Shown here piece after piece: positions 51,744 to 62,916 of a stretch of DNA of 64,000 nt. A model generated the notes under the pieces. It worked only from the letters and a program-made list of their open reading frames with translations, was not told the origin of the DNA and searched no databases. Each line of letters opens with the position of its first letter. Position 1 is the first letter of the stretch. The position numbers and the translations under genes were made by a program. Source of the DNA: Phytophthora colocasiae (taxonomy: Eukaryota; Oomycota; Peronosporomycetes; Peronosporales; Peronosporaceae); NCBI GenBank assembly GCA_018806915.1, contig JAGKQI010000078.1, forward strand, positions 1,488,001 through 1,552,000, written 5' to 3'.

Positions 51744-52413
51744 AGCGTTGGGCAGAATAAATGGCTGGTTAAAACCATAAATGGTTATAACCAGGAAAAA
51801 ACCAGGAAAAAACCAGCCGGATTCGTGCAATCGGCCTAATTCGGAGGATAGCGATGTTTTATTAATTCTTTACCTCGCAGCGGCCATCTTTTAGGAGGCC
51901 TCAGCCATGGCGGAGGTCATGACCGACGATGGCCCATTAGGGCGAAATGATGAGGCCCGGACTCTCACTTTCCATTTCTCAGAAGAGCACTCGTTCCAGT
52001 CCACACCATGCCTCGACCGCAAAAGTCAGTATGGAGACTTTACGAGACCATCGTAGCGAAAGGTCCTGGCAAGGCTTACCCTGACGTTAGGTGCAAGAAC
52101 TGCGATGTCGACATAAAGAATGGTCATAGGAAGGTAATGCACGTCCTAGTATCGCATGTACTGTAGCTGCCAGCCATATGAGTCGTGTGCCTTCATCTTC
52201 CGGCGCGGCGCTTGCTTGCCTTCCAGACTCTTGGTCTCTCTCTCTGCACGAGGCTGCTCCCTGCATGTATCCAGCCCGCGCTAATTTGCTGGGTGCAGCG
52301 GCCTAATTCGTTTTCGGCAGTTTTCGGTAGAAATGGTTATAACCTGCCGAAAACTTGCCATTTATGGTTTTAACCATAAATGGCAGTAATTTACAGCCAT
52401 TTTGCCAACGCTA
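51744..52413 (+). mobile_element. hAT-derived non-autonomous element, about 670 bp
   Basis: Ends TAGCGTTGGGCAGAATAAAT at the left and the imperfect inverse TTTTGCCAACGCTA at the right, both with AT-rich sub-terminal palindromes (AACCATAAATGG). Flanks are AGCAGGAA on both sides, an 8-bp target duplication typical of hAT elements. Inside, a short plus-strand frame encodes a BED zinc-finger-like start of a hAT transposase. Confidence 0.7.
52008..52166 (+). pseudogene. hAT transposase N-terminus (BED-type zinc finger)
   Basis: 52 codons starting MPRPQKSVWRLYETIVAKG, with VRCKNCDVDI and a later HVLVSHV placing the C-x-x-C and H-x-n-H ligands of a BED finger. A stop follows at once and the catalytic domain is absent. 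Confidence 0.55.
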
Positions 52414-54396
52414 GCAGGAACAAGCGAGCTGGTCGCACTGTCTATGACTTTGCTCCGACCCGTTGCGTCGGACGATGTGCGCTCGCGAATTCGACGCGAG
52501 TGTTGCAGGCAGAGGTCCACCAAAATTCCGCCTGCCATCGAGCAAAAGTTGTAGAAAGAGGAAGCAATGGAGGCCGGACAAAATCCAGCATTCGTAATGT
52601 CCGGAGCCGTTGAGCCACTCCGTCTTGCACCGAGGGCCGGCCGTTCACGACGGACAGTTACGACAACCGCAAAGCAAAGCCTGCAGCTCACTTCATTGCT
52701 GAACCGGGCGCCCAGAGACGAGCTGAAAGCGCCCGCAGTCTACAACTTGACTGCCAGAAAACAAGATGGCGCGCTGCCATCTGATCTTGAAGATCGCATC
52801 GTGTCAATCGAGTGCCACGTTCGTAACGACCATGCTGCAGAGACAGGTCATGCGGTAACCAGTTGTATTTTATGTATATTAGGTTTATGTAGTTGGATAG
52901 TTCAACTTGCTTGTGTCGGAAATTATGATCAATGCTGTTATCAAGTTTTATTTGTTTAACAAGTATTATGCCCGTATCCTACGGCCATCACATTGCCATC
53001 ACCGGTGACTGAAGCAAAGTTGCAGTTTTTGCACTGAGCAGTATCGAGTCTGCCTGACCGGAGGTGTTGGCGAATGCCTCCTCGTTAAAATTGCACGTGG
53101 CTGTGGGATATACCGGAGGGCAGTAGCACCCGTTGTCCTGGCGGAGACATGCACCATGAGATGGTCGAAGTCTCTGCCGTGACGCAGCGTGAAATTCTCC
53201 AAGACGTGAGTGCCTCAACGCGAGTGATTTCTGCAGGGATGCTTGATCGCCATCACACGGCATCTGGCTGCTCCAGCTGGAGTAAAGCTCTCTCTGCTGA
53301 GCTTGTGCTCCACCTGGAGCTTCCTGCAGCTGGGATGAAAGATGCGGAGATGACGCTGTCCCACCTACACGGCTTAAACCAGCACGTGCTCCGGCAACGG
53401 CTCAACCATCAGGTGCAACCACCGCAAGTGTTCCCCATCGTTCCTGCAAATAGCTCGGTCAACTTCCGATGCCACTTGCTCCGTGTGGTGCTGACTAACA
53501 GAGTGGGAACACAGCACATCTTTTCTGCCACTCGCATCAACTTGTTGCCCCCTCGGGGTCCCACGTTCGCGACCCAAATGGTGCAGCACCAAGTCCCGTT
53601 TTGATCCAACGCTCACGAGCATCGGAAAAGCGCGACGAGTTAGCCCAGTCTTTGACGATCGTAAAACTCTCTAAACTCTCGCCGAGTCAAGTGTCAAGCG
53701 TCAATAGCCGCCCTCTAGCATTTGTCCTAGCAGTTAGCAACACCAAGTGCGGGAAGACAGCGCGAAATCGCACCGCACCCGTTCAAGGATAAGTTCCACG
53801 AGACCACAACTCGTGACTAACGTGTTGCTTGGTCGAGCCTTTAGATCTTGATCCCGCGGGTTACGAGTCTCCCATTGCAGCACCGCTTCCTTGACTTGAC
53901 GGAACATTCGGTCAAGCAAGGGAATCGTGATACGTGCGTGGCGGAACAGCGTCCAACAGATCTAGTGTTAGCCGGTTTGTCGTTCCCGAGCCAGTCAGTG
54001 ACAAGTAGTTTCACCAGCAAGAAAAAATCAACTGCTAGAGCCGGAAATCGTCAATGAGTACACGTACACCACACGAAGGTCGAACGGCCCTGAAATCCAC
54101 GGACGTTGAAGCAGCCCTCCTATTCACACTCATCGCGAACCTTCAGGCTCTATGTACTGACAGGTCGGTCACCTCCTCTGCTTCTTTGCGCCTGACCAGC
54201 GCCGTTGAGTATCTTCTTTGCCTAGTCTTCGTCTCACTTCGTACCATCGCCAAGTTCAGGAGACAACTTGCGTGTTTGCTCTTGTTGCCTCCCACTCCCA
54301 CCCATCACATCGCTGACGTCGCAGCGCAGCTCCGGTACAGGCCTTTACCAGTCTTGGAGCGCTAGTGACGGATAACCTGGAGCCGGTCGAGCCCGG
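52414..54396. other. Two kb without a recognised gene
   Basis: Several frames of 60-150 codons exist on both strands (for example 53149-53604 + and 53263-52988 -), but none shows a domain, signal peptide or conserved motif, and no single strand is preferred. A degenerate repeat or pseudogene origin is possible. The TTTTATTTGTTTAACAAG stretch near 52950 is the only notable tract. Confidence 0.4.
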
Positions 54397-56416
54397 TCAC
54401 TGCCGCGCCAGCCGTCGAATCACAAAAATTTTCACGTCTTGAAGCGCTTGTTCTGCACTTGGCGGACCGCCAGCTGGAGACGCTTTCGGGACGGACTTCT
54501 CGGTGGAAAGCCAGTCGATCTGCTCGCACGAGAAGTATTGCGACAAAAGTTCAAAGAACTGGTGCTCCATTGGGTTGCGAGAGCGATGAGCCATCAGCAC
54601 CAGAGTATCCGGCGACGTTGCAAGCGCTTTCAGCGAAGACACGAGCGGGGCGTATCCTTCTGGATCGTACACGACGTCTGAGAGCACCAGCACGTCTGGT
54701 TGCGACGGCAGATCGCGCGGAGGTTCTCCCCAAAGATGCGCTCTTGCAATGGGCAACATTGGCACAGCAACGCCTTTAACAGAGCTCCCGTCCTCGGGGA
54801 AGTTCAAGCGGACGTTGTAGTCCAGCAACGGAATGACTTCCTACGTACAAACAAACATCAAGACAGACCACAAGATGAGTACGTTGGATGCGCAGAGTGA
54901 TGTCACAACAAGTTGCAGCAAGCCGGAGCTTGCGTACCTCCATATCTGTAAGGGTAACCCTCGCACCGAGCAGGGAACAGAAGATTCCAACAAGACCCAG
55001 TCCACTTCCAAGCTCCACCACTTGTTTCCCTTCTAGAAGTTCTCGTCGCTCCGCTAGATAGCGTGTCAACACCAAGCACGAGTCCCACAGCTTTCCTCCA
55101 ATTCCTGAGTGCAACACCAACGAGCATTAGCTTTGACCCAATGACTACCATCCCTCGAGCATTGGCACACCAAGATGATCTAGAGGCAACGTTACATACC
55201 AAGGTTCCCAGGTGACTCAGCAAGGAGGATGTCATGGTCCAAGCCGGGCATCGATACCGCTCGACAGCAATGCACGCCGAGGTCACCAGTAATTCCCTCC
55301 TTCAAGTCATCATCAGGAGGTACAACAGTAAACGGTAGGGACACCACGGGAAACAAGTTCCACGTTGCAATGGAGGCCTCATGAGCCCGGACCTGTAGTG
55401 CAAGCGGTTTTGATCTGCTTGCTAGTTTCTCTCCATCCACCACCACCACAGCAACTCGGAAACTTGCTTTTCCACGGTCATTGAGCTTCAGTTTACCGTC
55501 TGCATCAGCACTCCCAGCGTCCCCAACGTCAGACGGGTTTAATGGCTCTTGGAACACTAATTTGTACTTGTCCGCAGTGTTATTCCGTAGCGAGCATTGT
55601 AGATAAATATACTCTCCATTCCTCACGTAGTCTCTTCGGAACAGACCGAACTCATTGCCGATATTTACATTCACATCGAAAAACTGGTCCAGCGGAACTT
55701 GCGACGGCAGCAGACATCTACGGCGAAAGGAACCCCACAAAAGAAAATTAAATTCGTCAAAATGTCCGTTCCAACAAACCAAAGACCTGATGGTGCCCGC
55801 CATCATACCACACGTACCCGAAATTGATCCTCAGCTGCTGTTTGTCATGAACCATCTTGCCCATCTGCTTGACCTCGCTAGCTGCCACTTCACGGTCCTT
55901 GGTTAAGTTCTTTCGTAGTCGACGGCTTGCACCCACGCAATACTGGAAAACTGTCGGTGCCTTCTTCTCACCATTGTCCAGTACGTTGTTCACTACGTGA
56001 AGCGCGGCTTCGAACCTCTCCAGGTTCTCCAATGCCACAAGCTTGCGTAAAATGGCCTTCTCGTTGTCTGCATTGTACTTGAGGGCTTGTGTGGCGTCTA
56101 TCAGTACCAAAACAGGGTAAAACATTAATTTTAAGGCTGGAAATAGTACAGATAATTGCGGTAACAGACCATGCAACGCAGCAGCGAAGTCTCGTTCCTG
56201 AATAGCAGTCTGAGCGCGGTTTGAGAACAATTGCGAGGCTAATAGAGCCTTCCATGAGGCAAAACCGGTATCGTCCTGTGCGGACGAAGTTGCTTTATCA
56301 TTTTCTGCAGTCAGAAGAGTGATCGCTTTCGTGTAGCTCGCACGGGCAGCGTCGTAGTGACCGTCGGAATAAAGCGCATTCCCCTCCACCTGGAGCTGTT
56401 TGACCTGGTTGCACAT
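54397..56416 (-). CDS. TPR protein fused to a METTL21-like methyltransferase
   Basis: About 551 residues from five exons in phase: 56416-56170, 56097-55818, 55717-55200, 55104-54938 and 54840-54397. Residues 1-175 form TPR repeats (QLQVEGNALYSDGHYDAARA, QLFSNRAQTAIQERDFAAAL, ALKYNADNEKAILRKLVALE, then a helical tail). The middle (about 180-345) is beta-rich with no name. The C-terminal third is a class I methyltransferase of the METTL21/FAM86 group: GGKLWDSCLVLTRYL, the SAM-binding loop VVELGSGLGLVGIFCSLLGA, LTDMEEVIPLL and the DVVYDPEGYAPL post-motif. Such enzymes methylate lysines of chaperones and translation factors; a TPR module could bring in the client. The first intron uses GTCTGT and has no stop in frame, so it can be mistaken for coding. 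Confidence 0.75.
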
Positions 56417-56709
56417 TTTTGACGAATGAGAAAATTTTGTAAAGGGGTAGGGGATTTTGAGACTCAAGGATACTTTTTCGCTTTCACAGGGCAGAGCTCC
56501 TCTTCGTAACTTGACCCCAGCTCTTTGTGTAGTTTTGTAGTTGTATTTGCATACTACTTCGAAGTAGTTGTTAGAAAATGTGGCTGCATGGAGTTTGAGA
56601 AGCTAAGATACAGTAGGCGCCGTCGAGTGCGAATACAGTGCTGCAGCCCGTTTCTGTTTGGATTCGTGCTGTCGTCGCTGCTTTGGCCAAACTTGACTGG
56701 CACAGATGT

Positions 56710-56746
56710 GCCACGCGGACAGCACGTCACGTGCTGTCCGCGTGGC
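56710..56746 (+). repeat. 37-bp perfect inverted repeat overlapping the tRNA 5' end
   Basis: GCCACGCGGACAGCACG (56710-56726), loop TCA, then the exact inverse CGTGCTGTCCGCGTGGC (56730-56746). The right arm contains the acceptor stem and the first D-arm bases of the tRNA-like sequence. Confidence 0.95.
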
Positions 56747-56798
56747 CTAATGGATAAGGCATCGCCCTCCGAAGGCGGTTCGAGTCCCCTCGAGGACG
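56736..56798 (+). tRNA. tRNA-Arg(CCG)-like locus, shortened
   Basis: 63 nt. Acceptor arms GTCCGCG and CGAGGAC pair at 6 of 7 positions. The D arm GCCTAATGGATAAGGC is standard (A box). The anticodon arm TCGCC-CTCCGAA-GGCGG gives anticodon CCG (Arg). The T loop TTCGAGT and 3' T-stem CCCCT (B box) are present, but the variable loop and the 5' half of the T stem (about 10 nt) are missing. A TTTTT terminator follows at about 56802. Either a tRNA pseudogene or an unusual T-arm-deficient tRNA. Confidence 0.6.
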
Positions 56799-57460
56799 CT
56801 CTTTTTGAGTTTTCGCTATCACAAGGCCAAAAAACGCCACCGCATATGAGCTGTGCAATTTACTTGGTCAATTTTCGCGCGAAGCTGGACGACTGCTTTC
56901 TTTCTAAGCTCTCATACAGCGTGTCCTCCTTCACCAAAGTAGTTTTAAAAATGTTTACTGTTCACGAAGTAGAACTATTTCACTGAGTAAGACCCATTAC
57001 TGAGTCCATTAGGCACTGCGCTTGCCATTAAGTTCTGTCATGGGAGCAACACCATTTCATAAGCTTAAATGCAGAAATCTTGCACGGAAGTCTCAGTTTT
57101 ACTACTGGCGAGACTCCACGAACTGGAAGTGAAGAACATTGCGTAGATGTCAAACTGCACTCTATGCAAACGAGGAATTGCAAGATAATATCTTAGGCCG
57201 TGTTCGCAGATAATCTCATTTTCAGAAAATGAGTATTTCTGCTTCTCTCTCTCGAAAAGCGTCACTCCCGAAAACGGAATTTTGGAAAAACGTGTTCGCA
57301 CGAAACTCAATGCTGTCACTATGCCCATGAACGCTAAACCGAGGTTGAAGATCTGACAATAGTGACCTCGAGTTTCCCTCCAGAGCCTCGCCACAACAGA
57401 AACTTCAATATGAATCAGCCAACGGACGACGAAGTCGAAGAAGAAATGATTCTTGAACGG

Positions 57461-59862
57461 ATTTTGCAGGACATTGTCAGGACATAAAAATTAGCCAATA
57501 GAACGATGAATACGTTGAACTTTTGACCTATGAAAGTCGGCTACAGTTGCCGCTTTGCGGCCTTATCGGCAAGACAGGTGTAGACGCACTATGGACACCC
57601 AGCTTAGCTGCCCTCTGCGTCGCTTCCTAGCGTGGTAAGTGCTGTGAGGGCACCCTCGACAGCAGGCAAACACGCGGTGTAGACTCTTACAGCTTCTTCT
57701 ACCGACTGTCTTGGTCGCAGTAAGTTTCTTGCCTGTAGCGTACGCCTCAATTTTCTTCATAAGGTATCGGACGTCACTAAGTCGCTTTTGGCAGTTTCGG
57801 TTTGGCAGTTCAGCAGTTTCAAGAAGATGCAGAGGCGGCACCTGCTTTTTAGCGTTCCCGCACCGCCACAGCGTCCACAAGTGAGCAAACCGAGCACTTA
57901 GGAGAGCAAAATCGGGAGGGACTCTACGAAACCTTCCAGCCCAATAGAAGTTAGGCATTACTGTACGTTCATCGGAAGCCGCTGGATTCATCGTGTCTGG
58001 AGGAGCTGATGCATTTTGGCTGGTTGCTTAAGTCATGAATGCCTACTTCGGCAAGACAAACGCGTAGCGCTTCATGCAAACCGTCGTACGTGACTGTGCG
58101 CGACCCAATTGCGCGATCCTCAAGCTCGTGCACGATGTCCTTCACAATATCGTGGCGTGCTTCTTCGATCTTTTCTATGGTCGACAGCGTTCTGTTTTGC
58201 AGTTCATTCATCTGGCCTAGTATGGATACATGTGGAGGAACTCCTGTTGCCTTCAACTTGCGTGTCAGGCGTGCTAAATCCGCAACGCACACGCTCCGAT
58301 AAGTGTTTAAGCAAATCGGCATCTTGAAATAGCGCTGTTTCGGAAGATGGGATGCTGAGGTCGGAGGCTCATTCGTAGGTATGGTATATGGTATACCAGT
58401 GATGCGAGACAAAATTCTCCAACAAACGCTAAATGATCTGGTACTCCTAGAAATATCGTCGAGACTCCACGTTGAACCCATTTCGTCGTCTTGCTGCTGA
58501 AAGTGAGGCGGCAAAATGGCAACTCATGACTACTGGATGGAAGACCTGCAACCGTTCTTCCCACATGCATATCTCCTGCAGCTTCATATCGTAGATAGGT
58601 ATTTTGCACACCACCGAGAGACCATCCCGCACGCAAATGCACCGCCGTAGATGACGGGCAAGCTGTAGTGCCAGAAGCACAAAATGTTGCAGCACCCTTG
58701 CGCATCGAGTGTGTCCCCAAGATCGCTGGGGTTGACACCTCGTCTCTTTAACTCTACAGAAACCTCGTCATCAATTAACAAACGTTGCAGGCTCTTCCGA
58801 AAGCGATCATACTGATCCGGATCCTGAAACAGGCGATTATCCTCATCAAAACGTAGTTGTTGCCCAGTAAATTGCCAATGCCAAGATAGGACAAATAGCT
58901 GGCTACAGAGGGTTGGCGTACACGTGACGCGGGTCGCGCGGTCGATCTCCACTCTGGTCGTTTTTCATGTGTGCAAAGTAAACTCTCAGTGAATCACCAC
59001 GCCATTCCATGTGTGAATGCCGGATACCAAATGCGTTCGCAGAGCGACACATAAGATTCCATGATGTAATCAAATACATCCGGGCAAAATTGCATCACTA
59101 CCTGGTAGCGTCATCAAATGTGTGGATAAAAACTCATAGAGTTCGAACGAAAGAGGATCTTTCCCCACCTTTAATCTTGCCCCCTCACCACGAGCTTGAC
59201 TGGTTGCAAGCTCGCGCTTCAAACCCTTAAAGAACTGCTTTAACTCATTCTCCATGGCAGGCCCCATTTGACGTCCGTAGTCCCTGTAGAGATTGGAAAA
59301 AGCCGGCGCGATGGGTGTTGAGGGCAGAGTAGCTTAGCGTTGATCCGTCAGTTTTTCTAAGAGTGAGCAACCAGGTCTCAAATACCTCTGCACCTAGGCG
59401 GTGGAAATCAAGCGGTGGGTCATCGTGTTTCCTGGTGAGGAGTGGCTTCACACGTTGTCGAAGCTGCTTCTCTGAAAGGCCTCTCGCATCGCCCACTTTT
59501 TCTGCAAACGAGTCTAGTATCAAATGGCGATGGTTCACATGAACCCACGAGATGAAGCGACAGTAGGAGTTGCTGTAGGCAGCTCGTGAGCTTGGACTAA
59601 CAGTGTTATCACGGATCTGTTCTGCCTGTCGCCTTAATTCGGCCAGGTTGTCTTGGTGTGTGCTTTCCATCTTGCGAAATGAATTGATTTCTTCCAGGAC
59701 AGATTGTCCTGCAAAAGCACGGAAAAATCAGGTTTTTGTAGCGTCCAGCAATAATACTAGTTTTTGTATGCAAAAATCAGTTCGAGCGATTTCGGTTTTG
59801 GAAAATGCAGGACATTCTGTCCTGTACTATGAAGCAGATAGCAACCTGTTGTCCTGCAAAAT
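57461..59862 (-). mobile_element. Crypton (tyrosine-recombinase element), nested
   Basis: Minus-strand frames form a tyrosine recombinase with a GCR1_C-like DNA-binding tail (see next entry). The region is bounded by inverted ATTTTGCAGGACA (57461-57473) and TGTCCTGCAAAAT (59850-59862). Further CAGGACA/TGTCCTG copies lie at the right end (59697-59713, 59809-59825), possible recombinase-binding sites. Cryptons usually lack terminal inverted repeats and target duplications, so the exact ends are tentative. Confidence 0.6.
57563..59670 (-). pseudogene. Crypton tyrosine recombinase, frameshifted
   Basis: Frames 59670-59245, 59267-59070, 58952-58584, 58738-58307, 58514-57969 and 57991-57563 follow one another as parts of one protein of about 650 residues. 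The N-terminal core-binding domain (SPSSRAAYSNSYCRFISWVH and GAEVFETWLLTLRK) is followed by the catalytic domain: H-x-x-R in LGTHSMRKGAATFC, then GWSLGGVQNTYLRYE with the likely nucleophilic Tyr. The C-terminal FYWAGRFRRVPPDFALL, HLWTLWRCGN and VPPLHLLE resemble the GCR1_C DNA-binding domain of fungal and oomycete Cryptons. At least three frameshifts, one exactly before the H-x-x-R box, make it inactive. Confidence 0.75.
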
Positions 59863-59869
59863 CTGGAGA

Positions 59870-61118
59870 ATGATGCTTCTGCTCGCGCTCGAGCTTCTAC
59901 TCGATGAGAGCAGTGATGAAGATGACCCCGCGCCTTCAGCCAAGATCCGGCGGCTCCTTGGGATGACTTCAGAAAACGGGGAGAGGCCCTTCGAGGCGAT
60001 CTACAACTCGCCGAATCGCGCGCTGTTTCGTGACCATTTCCGAATGAGTCGCTCTTCGTTTGATGTGTTTTGATCGCTGCGCTCAATTCTTCCCTGAGAC
60101 GATACGCGACCAGCGGGAGGCGCTTGGGGTGACGCTCGACTGGCTTGGGAGTGCGCTGGCGTGCAGAAAGCAAGAAATTTGCTTTGATTTGTCGTTCTCA
60201 ACCGTGCACAAGTATCGACTGTTGGGGTTGACAGCAATTCTACGTGGTCTTCGTGATTTGATGGTGATTCCTACGCGCGTTCCTTCCAAGTTCAAGACGA
60301 AGTTCCCCTACTTTGACCAAGCGATATGTGCAATTGATGGTGCCCACTTCCCTATCACCGTTGCCCGAGCCGACAGTGATCGTTTTCGGAATCGCAAAGG
60401 TTGGATTTCCACGAACGTACTCGTTGCCAGCGATTGGAGCATGCGCACGTGCTTTGCATACGTGGGAGCCGAAGGCAGTGCACACGACGCGACCGTATTG
60501 GACTGGAGCAAGTTTATTGGGATGATTCCCGACGATCTTTTCGTTTTCGCTGATGCTGGATACGGTCTTACGGAGAAGGTTTTGACGCCATTTAGAGGTA
60601 CTCGATACCACTTGAAGGAATGGGCGACGAGACCGAACGGTCGGCCCCAAACCTGCAGGAACTTTCAATCTACGCCATGCTAAGGCTCGCAACATCGTCG
60701 AGCGACTGATTGGTATCCTGAAACGGCGGTTTCGAGTGCTTCGAGCGGTATGGAATGCGAAGTCCCGACGACGAAATCCGTCATATACGCGTGTATGTTG
60801 CTGCACAACTTCATTCGTGCCGTAGATGCAAGTGACCAAGCTCAAGATCTATCGCAGGCCCATAGATTTGTCGCCACTGAGCGCAACAGGCAAGCAGAGC
60901 AAACAACTGGCGACCAGGAGGCTCAGCAGGATGCCGACGCTCAGCAAGAGAATGTAGATGACGCGGAGCTGATCCAATTCGACTTCAGCAGTGGCACCGC
61001 ATGGCGATCGGATGGCACAAGCCATGTGGACGAGTATGTGGAGTTTCAGCGGCCTCCAGAGGAGGCTAGCTCCGGTGGAGAGCGACTACGCGACGAGCGA
61101 GGACGACCAGGATGATGA
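59870..61118 (+). pseudogene. PIF/Harbinger (HARBI1-like) transposase, frameshifted
   Basis: Begins near MMLLLALELLLDESSDEDDP; a further N-terminal piece (MNQPTDDEVEEEMILER, from 57413) is separated by the Crypton. Frames shift after FRMSRSSFDVF (about 60071), near 60640 and near 60730. Catalytic residues are recognisable: AIDGAHFPITVARAD, then EGSAHDATVLDWSKF, a D in FVFADAGYGLTEKVL and the E in NIVERLIGILKRRFRVL. The C-terminal acidic tail runs to 61118. It belongs to a different subgroup from the intact transposase at 45.7 kb. Not functional as it stands. Confidence 0.75.
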
Positions 61119-62119
61119 CGATCGAGATGACGATGATCAAGATGGGGAGACGCTAGAATAGAAATAAATAACGTTGCGATTCGCGCAGCACGCGCACCGA
61201 AACCAAGAAATATGGTCTGACTAACTTGATGAGTGCCATCCGACCTACGGTGAATGCTGCGGTGAAAAACTCGTGTCGTCTTCGTTGTCACAGTCCTTGG
61301 TTTCCATCTCGAGCGCTTGACTGGAGCGCTCTTCATCGCAAAATACTCGGTGACGACTTTCATCATCGCGATCTTCTCATTTCCGTCACCCTTGTCGCTT
61401 GTGGATTTCTTGGCATCTCGGTTCTCTGCTTGTGCACCACCACGGATGCGTTTGATGTTTTCTTTGCGCTTGTGAGCACTTAGTGGATCTGGCAACCCGC
61501 GTGCCGTCTTTGCTGGTGTCTCCACGGCTGTGTCTGACTCCAGATTCGACAGCACATCATCGAGCGTCGAGGCGCTTTCACCAGTTGCACGAGCGTCACC
61601 TGTACACCACCATCAGCTCTCAAGATATCTAGGCCACGTCCGACCCAGCGCACGCACCTGCAATGTGGCTGCATACGACATGATGCTCAAAGCCTTCTTC
61701 GCGAAACTGGAGCAAACGAGCCTTCTGCTTGGGCTTAGCAACTAGACTCTCCCACGCATCTTCTCCCATAGTCGTCTTTCCCGTCGTCGAACACACACCA
61801 ACACCACTCAAACCCGAGATGTATTTGAACAAATCGTAGTCGTTCATGATGCGGTCCAGCTTTGACTTGTACTGCGCTGTGAGCAGCAGCCAAACAGACC
61901 ACCGCAGTCAGCATCAGAGAATAGACACGAACACTCTCAGCTCTCACCTTTCTCGCGTTCAACCCCAAATTCGGCGTTGAGCTTTTTGACGATGTCTGTC
62001 CATCCTTTTGCTTTGATTCCCTTATCGGCCTTGTAGGACAGATTGTTGCGCGCCTCCAGGAACGCGTCGAGAAACTTCTTGACCTGATCTTCGGTCCACT
62101 TGGCTCGGTCTGACGTCAT
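61046..62119 (-). CDS. Harbinger Myb/SANT-like protein, spliced, apparently intact
   Basis: About 313 residues from three exons: 62119-61951, 61876-61658 and 61599-61046, spliced in phase (GTGAGA to CTCACAG, GTGCGT to GTACAG). The N-terminal Myb/SANT-like domain shows WTEDQVKKFLDAFLEARNN, KGWTDIVKKLNAEF, YKSKLDRIMNDYDLFKYISG, a SGxGxCxTTGKTTM segment and AWESLVAKPKQKARL, as in pfam Myb_DNA-bind_3 proteins. The rest is basic and low complexity; the last 70 bp overlap the transposase 3' end on the opposite strand. The upstream ATG at 62308 reads through the first exon leader and is not preferred. Remains open although the transposase partner is broken. Confidence 0.65.
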
Positions 62120-62366
62120 TGTGTTCGGCGTTGTCGAGGGCGACGGTCGTCTATGCTTCTCCTCCTTCTCCGTTCGTGCCGATTTCCTTTGTGTGAAGAT
62201 TTCCGTGGCAGGGGAAATGTCCGTGATCATCACTCCTGTGTCACAGGAGAGGGGGCCCGAGATGAAGCCGAAAATTCGGCGGTGAGGTCGAATTTCGAAA
62301 TCCTTCATTTTCGGCTAGAAATGGGGTTTCTCTTTTTGGGTGTTTACGGGATTCATTTTGTCGGTA

Positions 62367-62916
62367 CCGTAATATCGGTGTCAAGTGTCACCCCCCTGGT
62401 GCCAACAAATCTAATGATAGAGATAAACTCAAGGTGCTGTGTAGAGATAAGAGAAACCCGCTGCAGCTGTTTGCAAGTCGTACAACGATGCAACTTCCAA
62501 AGCTTCTAGCTCCAGCATTGTACATGTATTGTACTCTGCAGAAGTGAAGACACCGGTAGTTTATTACTAGGAATATTAAAGCTACCAGAGATAGAAAATA
62601 AGACATGGTAATAATGACGGGCATGCTGCGGGTTTCATACATGCAAAGCGCAGCAGCCTTGAATGCAAAAGTCTCAGACTTTAGCCTTGGTTTCCAACCG
62701 TCTCCTCGCCACCATTTCACCCCCTGTTCAGTGAACAGTGTTCACTTCTCTGCTCTGCGATAGTTCGGACTATGCGACTGGCTTCAAAAAACTGAGGGGT
62801 GACACTTGACAAAGCGGAGCAAATCCTGCTTGGCTGTTGCGCTATCGAGGTCTGTGATTGGCTAGAATAGGGGGGTGACAGTTAACAAAAGCGGACACTT
62901 GACACCGATATTACGG
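62367..62916. mobile_element. MITE, 550 bp, TA target site, nested in Harbinger 2
   Basis: Perfect 23-bp terminal inverted repeats starting CCGTAATATCGGTGTCAAGT (62367-62389, inverse at 62894-62916) with TA on both sides (62365-62366 and 62917-62918). Internal copies of GGGTGACA(C/G)TT(G/A)ACAAA (about 62797 and 62871) repeat part of the end. No coding capacity. Confidence 0.85.

Noticed and set aside
53149..53604. 151-codon plus-strand frame
   Set aside because: No domain, no signal; open frames on both strands here make coding status undecidable.
56525..56986. 153-codon plus-strand frame spanning the tRNA-like locus
   Set aside because: It reads through the tRNA and its palindrome; composition changes abruptly, so it is a chance frame.
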